Source: JAFGDI01 sp963667715
Lineage (GTDB): Bacteria > Planctomycetota > Phycisphaerae > Sedimentisphaerales > SM23-30
Length of the DNA: 64,000 bases
Reading direction: 5' to 3'
Assembly (NCBI GenBank): GCA_963667715.1
Contig: OY763926.1
Location: forward strand, 1,612,001 to 1,676,000
The first letter of the stretch is position 1, and each line of letters begins with the position of its first letter. The notes below the pieces were generated by a model. It was not told the DNA's origin. It worked only from the letters and a program-made list of their open reading frames with translations, and made no database searches. Positions 61,203 to 64,000 of the stretch are shown piece by piece. A program made the position numbers and the translations under genes.

Positions 61203-62670
61203 CCACACCTGTTCGGCACAGTGTTTGCTTAATTGATTAACCAGCTGTGATTCTATCGTATTAGCTAGTGTTGGTAAAGATAATTTACGAGGTGAAAATT
61301 TTGATGCGCAGCATTTGCTGGCCAGGATTTTGTAATAAAATTGGCTGAGTGAATTTCAGTCTTGATTTTGGAGTTTGGATATATGTGTCAGTAATTCATC
61401 CAGATCCGCCATGCCTGTAAAATACCAGCAGATAAACTCATAAGTTCTAAGAGTTGGCTTCATACCTGTCCATAATGCTATCAGCATGCAGGCGATAATG
61501 GCGGCATAAGTTTGCAGGGCTATGCCGTTTGGATTCTGACTTAGCAAAGAACGGCAGCCAAGCATATGTTTGAATTGCTTGAAAAACACTTCTATTGCCC
61601 AGCGATGTTTGAATATTAAAGCGACAACATCTGCATCAAGATCGAACCTATCTGTCGCAATAAGAAGCATTTCTCCCTGTTCTGGTCCGCCTCTCCCGGT
61701 CTTGGCTTTCTTCTTATGCGGAGTACATTTAACCGCAATCAAACGGACATGTTCTTTTAGCATTTTCTTAGTATTATTGCCGCCCAGTCTGACTTTACAG
61801 TCAAAACGTACGCCGGCATTAGTAGCTTCGTTATTGACAGGGTATTCTTCGGTCAAGTCATAATTTGAATTATCACGTACCCTGCATACAAAGGAACTTT
61901 TACTATCAATTATCTTTTGAAATAGTTCCAATGAGGCATAACCGCGGTCTTTTACATAAATGCGACCAGCTTCAAGATTCTCAGAGAGTACTTTCCGTTC
62001 GTTGCCATTACCTTCAGTAATCGAAACTCTTACGGGAACATGTTTTTGGATATCAAAATGAACATGAGCTTTTACGGCATTGTTATTGTGCTGGTATAAC
62101 GCCCAGGTCATCTTTGATAGTGCCGGGATAAGTGTGCCATCAACAGCAGTAAGAATGTCGGTAACACTGTCGAGCTTGTTGCTTGTAGGGATAGGACTAA
62201 GCTTTAATGCCAGATTATCGATTATATCCTGCATTAACTTACTATCGAAAACTGTAGTTGCTTCTGATAGGCTCCCCAAGGATGCGCGAGGGCATTTCAA
62301 TAATCGCTGAACCTTTTTAAGCTCACTTGCCTGCTGGATACCTCTCATTGATTGACATATCGGGTTGAACATATATAAGAGCAACAGAGACATATACTGA
62401 TCCATGTGAAGTTTGCGATTGCCTGCTTTGTCTCTCTCACAACCGGCATCATGCAGACTATCAAGCATTGCTGATATAGCTTTAAAATACTTAAAGCCTT
62501 GAAGCTGAAATTCCTGTATGTCTTCACGTTTTGCTGTCATGCCTTATATTATGCATAAAAAAACACGTCGCGCAAGTTAAGATAGATAGTTTAAGCTATT
62601 ATTTTAAAAAATATTTCCAGAAAAAACAACCATACATTACAATAGCAAACTTAGTGCCGAACAGGTGTGG
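61203..62670 (-). mobile_element. IS4-family insertion sequence, complete
   Basis: Perfect 17-bp inverted ends CCACACCTGTTCGGCAC (61,203-61,219) and GTGCCGAACAGGTGTGG (62,654-62,670) enclose one leftward transposase gene. A 7-bp duplication, GACGGAC, is found at 61,196-61,202 and 62,671-62,677. Because C/G runs blur the junction, the repeat could be read as 18 bp with a 5-bp duplication. Confidence 0.88.
61356..62540 (-). CDS. IS4-family transposase
   Basis: A 394-residue DDE transposase of the IS4 type. Seen are an N-terminal DUF4372-like or helical part (FKYFKAISAMLDSLHDAG), the first catalytic Asp in TDILTAVDGTLIPAL, the second in AGRIYVKDRGYASLELF, and the C-terminal catalytic Glu within the YREK-like stretch KHRWAIEVFFKQFKHML. 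The frame is intact and fills most of the element. The ATG lies about 115 bases inside the right inverted repeat. Confidence 0.9.
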   Translation of the reverse strand: MTAKREDIQEFQLQGFKYFKAISAMLDSLHDAGCERDKAGNRKLHMDQYMSLLLLYMFNPICQSMRGIQQASELKKVQRLLKCPRASLGSLSEATTVFDSKLMQDIIDNLALKLSPIPTSNKLDSVTDILTAVDGTLIPALSKMTWALYQHNNNAVKAHVHFDIQKHVPVRVSITEGNGNERKVLSENLEAGRIYVKDRGYASLELFQKIIDSKSSFVCRVRDNSNYDLTEEYPVNNEATNAGVRFDCKVRLGGNNTKKMLKEHVRLIAVKCTPHKKKAKTGRGGPEQGEMLLIATDRFDLDADVVALIFKHRWAIEVFFKQFKHMLGCRSLLSQNPNGIALQTYAAIIACMLIALWTGMKPTLRTYEFICWYFTGMADLDELLTHISKLQNQD

Positions 62671-62719
62671 GACGGACCCCTTATTTCCTTGTAATATTTC
62701 GTAATGTGATGTTAGGAAT

Positions 62720-62739
62720 CACAAGCGAGGACGCTTGTG
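62720..62739. repeat. CACAAGCG hairpin repeat
   Basis: Perfect hairpin CACAAGCG-AGGA-CGCTTGTG, the core of family A, five bases before the 3' end of the amidotransferase gene. The terminal repeats of the full MITE are not recognisable here. It may act as that gene's terminator. Confidence 0.65.
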
Positions 62740-62743
62740 CTAC

Positions 62744-63442
62744 TTATAGTAGGAAGTTTTTCAGGATGTGGAGCATGGTTTTGTTGTCTGGTTGGGTGTG
62801 TAGGGATTCTATGGCATTTCTTGCGTTGTCGACACCGAAGATTGGTGTGTGTTTGTGAATTAGTTTGGTGAGGAACTCGGAGGTGAATTCCGGGTGTGCC
62901 TGTAGGCCGAGCATGCGGTTATCGATAGAGAACATGGCGTGCGGGCAATGCTCAGCGGTGGCGAGGTTAATGGAGTTTTCAGGTAGTCTGGTGACCTGAT
63001 CGCCGTGCGAGAAGAGCAGGTTCATTTTGTTGGGCAGCGGGATAGGGAACTTGTTCTGCTGGAAGGAGAGAGGTAGAGAGCCGAGCCCCCAGCCGGCGGC
63101 GGCTTTTTCGACTTTACCGCCGAGAGCCTGTCCGATCATTTGATGACCGAAGCAGATACCGATCATTTTTCTATCGCAATTATTGTAAGTGTCCTGAATG
63201 AAGTTACCGAGATCGTAGATCCATAGGTCGGTATCGTATGCGCCGTTGTATGAGCCCATGATGATATAGCCGTCGAAGTCTTTAACGGATGCTGGCAGAT
63301 CACCTCTTTTGGTGTCGAAAAGTTCGAAATCGGGGTCGAAACCGATAGAGTTGAAGGCGTCAACCATCATATCACCGAATTCACCGAAGCCGTCGATTGT
63401 TTCTGAAACGTGTTCACAGTCCAGGATAGCGTAGTTAGTCAT
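62744..63442 (-). CDS. Class I glutamine amidotransferase-like protein
   Basis: A 232-residue protein with the class I glutamine amidotransferase fold. The nucleophile elbow GICFGHQMIGQALGG (Cys about 97) and the His-Glu part QAHPEFTSEF (about 180) make a Cys-His-Glu triad. YIIMGSYNGAYD (oxyanion strand) precedes them. It resembles stand-alone amidotransferases related to GMP synthase and YLR126C-like proteins. No synthase partner is adjacent, so the acceptor is not known; a gamma-glutamyl hydrolase-like role is another option. It is leftward and its end abuts a family A hairpin. Confidence 0.88.
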   Translation of the reverse strand: MTNYAILDCEHVSETIDGFGEFGDMMVDAFNSIGFDPDFELFDTKRGDLPASVKDFDGYIIMGSYNGAYDTDLWIYDLGNFIQDTYNNCDRKMIGICFGHQMIGQALGGKVEKAAAGWGLGSLPLSFQQNKFPIPLPNKMNLLFSHGDQVTRLPENSINLATAEHCPHAMFSIDNRMLGLQAHPEFTSEFLTKLIHKHTPIFGVDNARNAIESLHTQPDNKTMLHILKNFLL

Positions 63443-64000
63443 GTTTTTTTAAGTAAAAGGTAAAAAAAGGTTTAATAAAGGTTGTAAGGAAGCAAGGAAG
63501 AAAGGTTGTAAGGGGCGGATTCGGGCTTTGCCCGAGGCTAATTTATGTTTGTTTGACAACCTTTTTCTACTTATTTACGGTTTTTATTGTTTAGTTGGAG
63601 TAATAAGTAACAAGCAATAAGAAGTAAGCTGAGGTATCCGCGGGGGGGACCTGTTTAAAATTGCAGGTAGAGCCTGCAAGGGTTAAATAAAGTGTACAGT
63701 GTTTATGTGTGTATGGTCACTTATTTAGCTTATTATTTATTACTGAACAATTTTTTAAGGTTATTTTGTTGTTTAAAATTTCCTTAAAAAAGATTCTAGC
63801 AAAAAAAGTAATGTGAATATATGATAAATTTAAGTATTTTTATGAAAAAAGTGTAACCTTTATGGTGGTTATGCGTCTAAATAGTAACTGAGGAGATAAA
63901 GTAACAAGTAACAGGTAATAAGTAACAAGCTAGAGGATTCCGCTTTGGCGGATGCTATTTTAAAGCGTTGCGAATGGTACGCCCCAATTATTTGTAATTT
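63443..64000. other. Gene-free end of the window with repeats
   Basis: Contains the second copy of the GTAAGG/CGGGC composite repeat (63,481-63,546), AAGTAACAAG-type short repeats (about 63,600-63,630 and 63,896-63,931) and two GC-rich words, GGTATCCGCGGGGGG and GATTCCGCTTTGGCGGATGC. No gene begins before the window ends. Confidence 0.6.
63481..63546. repeat. Dispersed repeat (GTAAGG tract plus CGGGCTTTGCCCG)
   Basis: GTTGTAAGGAAGCAAGG units followed by GGGCGGATTCGGGCTTTGCC and CGAGGCTAATTTA; the partner of 43,821-43,887. Confidence 0.75.

Noticed and set aside
62667..62858. A 63-codon frame starting inside the IS4 right end
   Set aside because: It combines the family A hairpin with the antisense of the amidotransferase gene and has no independent support.

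Overview
The window looks like a chromosomal segment of a bacterium of the PVC superphylum, most likely a planctomycete of the Phycisphaerae type. The pointers are a small basic protein of the type conserved in Planctomycetes, Verrucomicrobia and Chlamydiae (58,960-59,163), dockerin-like calcium-binding repeats on secreted proteins (28,373; 48,139; 57,105), a PEP-CTERM surface protein (39,612), an anaerobic sulfatase maturase (53,788), and many short dispersed repeats between core genes. This is a reading of the sequence only; no database search was run.

Layout. 1-4,100: an IS3-type insertion sequence, then AT-rich accessory genes (a PD-(D/E)XK nuclease-like protein, a helical protein, a two-helix membrane protein). 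4,222-5,450: a GNAT acetyltransferase and repeat-rich DNA. 5,454-41,493: a 36-kb integrative element bounded by a 22-bp direct repeat that is the 3' end of tRNA-Arg(ACG). The intact tRNA lies at the right end and a tyrosine recombinase gene lies just inside the left end. 41,689-64,000: chromosomal backbone with dapB, rpmI-rplT, pheS, a DEAD-box helicase, a BshB1-like deacetylase, a giant secreted GLUG/CARDB/dockerin protein, anSME, tRNA-Cys, a subtilase, the small basic protein, an aminotransferase, an IS4-type element and a glutamine amidotransferase.

The element is arranged in modules: (a) integrase plus a primase-like protein; (b) a type I restriction-modification operon, hsdM ... hsdS ... 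hsdR, in which six genes sit between hsdS and hsdR (one unknown, a PIN nuclease, an XRE/ImmA-type metalloprotease overlapping a DUF4411-type PIN gene, a DUF1643-type gene, and one unknown); (c) an IS256-type insertion with an 8-bp target duplication; (d) a compact leftward operon of a RuvB-like AAA+ ATPase, a MerR-like HTH protein, a second tyrosine recombinase, a protein with two candidate HTH segments and a small helical protein; (e) a zinc-ribbon membrane pair divergent from an XRE repressor with a visible operator; (f) an 2,608-residue RHS polymorphic toxin with signal peptide and dockerin-like domain, its likely immunity gene, a displaced and frameshifted RHS tip cassette, and a TPR/membrane protein; (g) a PEP-CTERM protein and a decayed gene before the right attachment site.

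The best candidates for something undescribed are the RuvB-like/recombinase operon (d) and the cargo inside the type I RM operon (b). Several dispersed repeat families can also be defined here, two of which look like MITEs. One MITE copy supplies the coding sequence for about the last third of a protein in the RM operon, and another is nested inside a different repeat.
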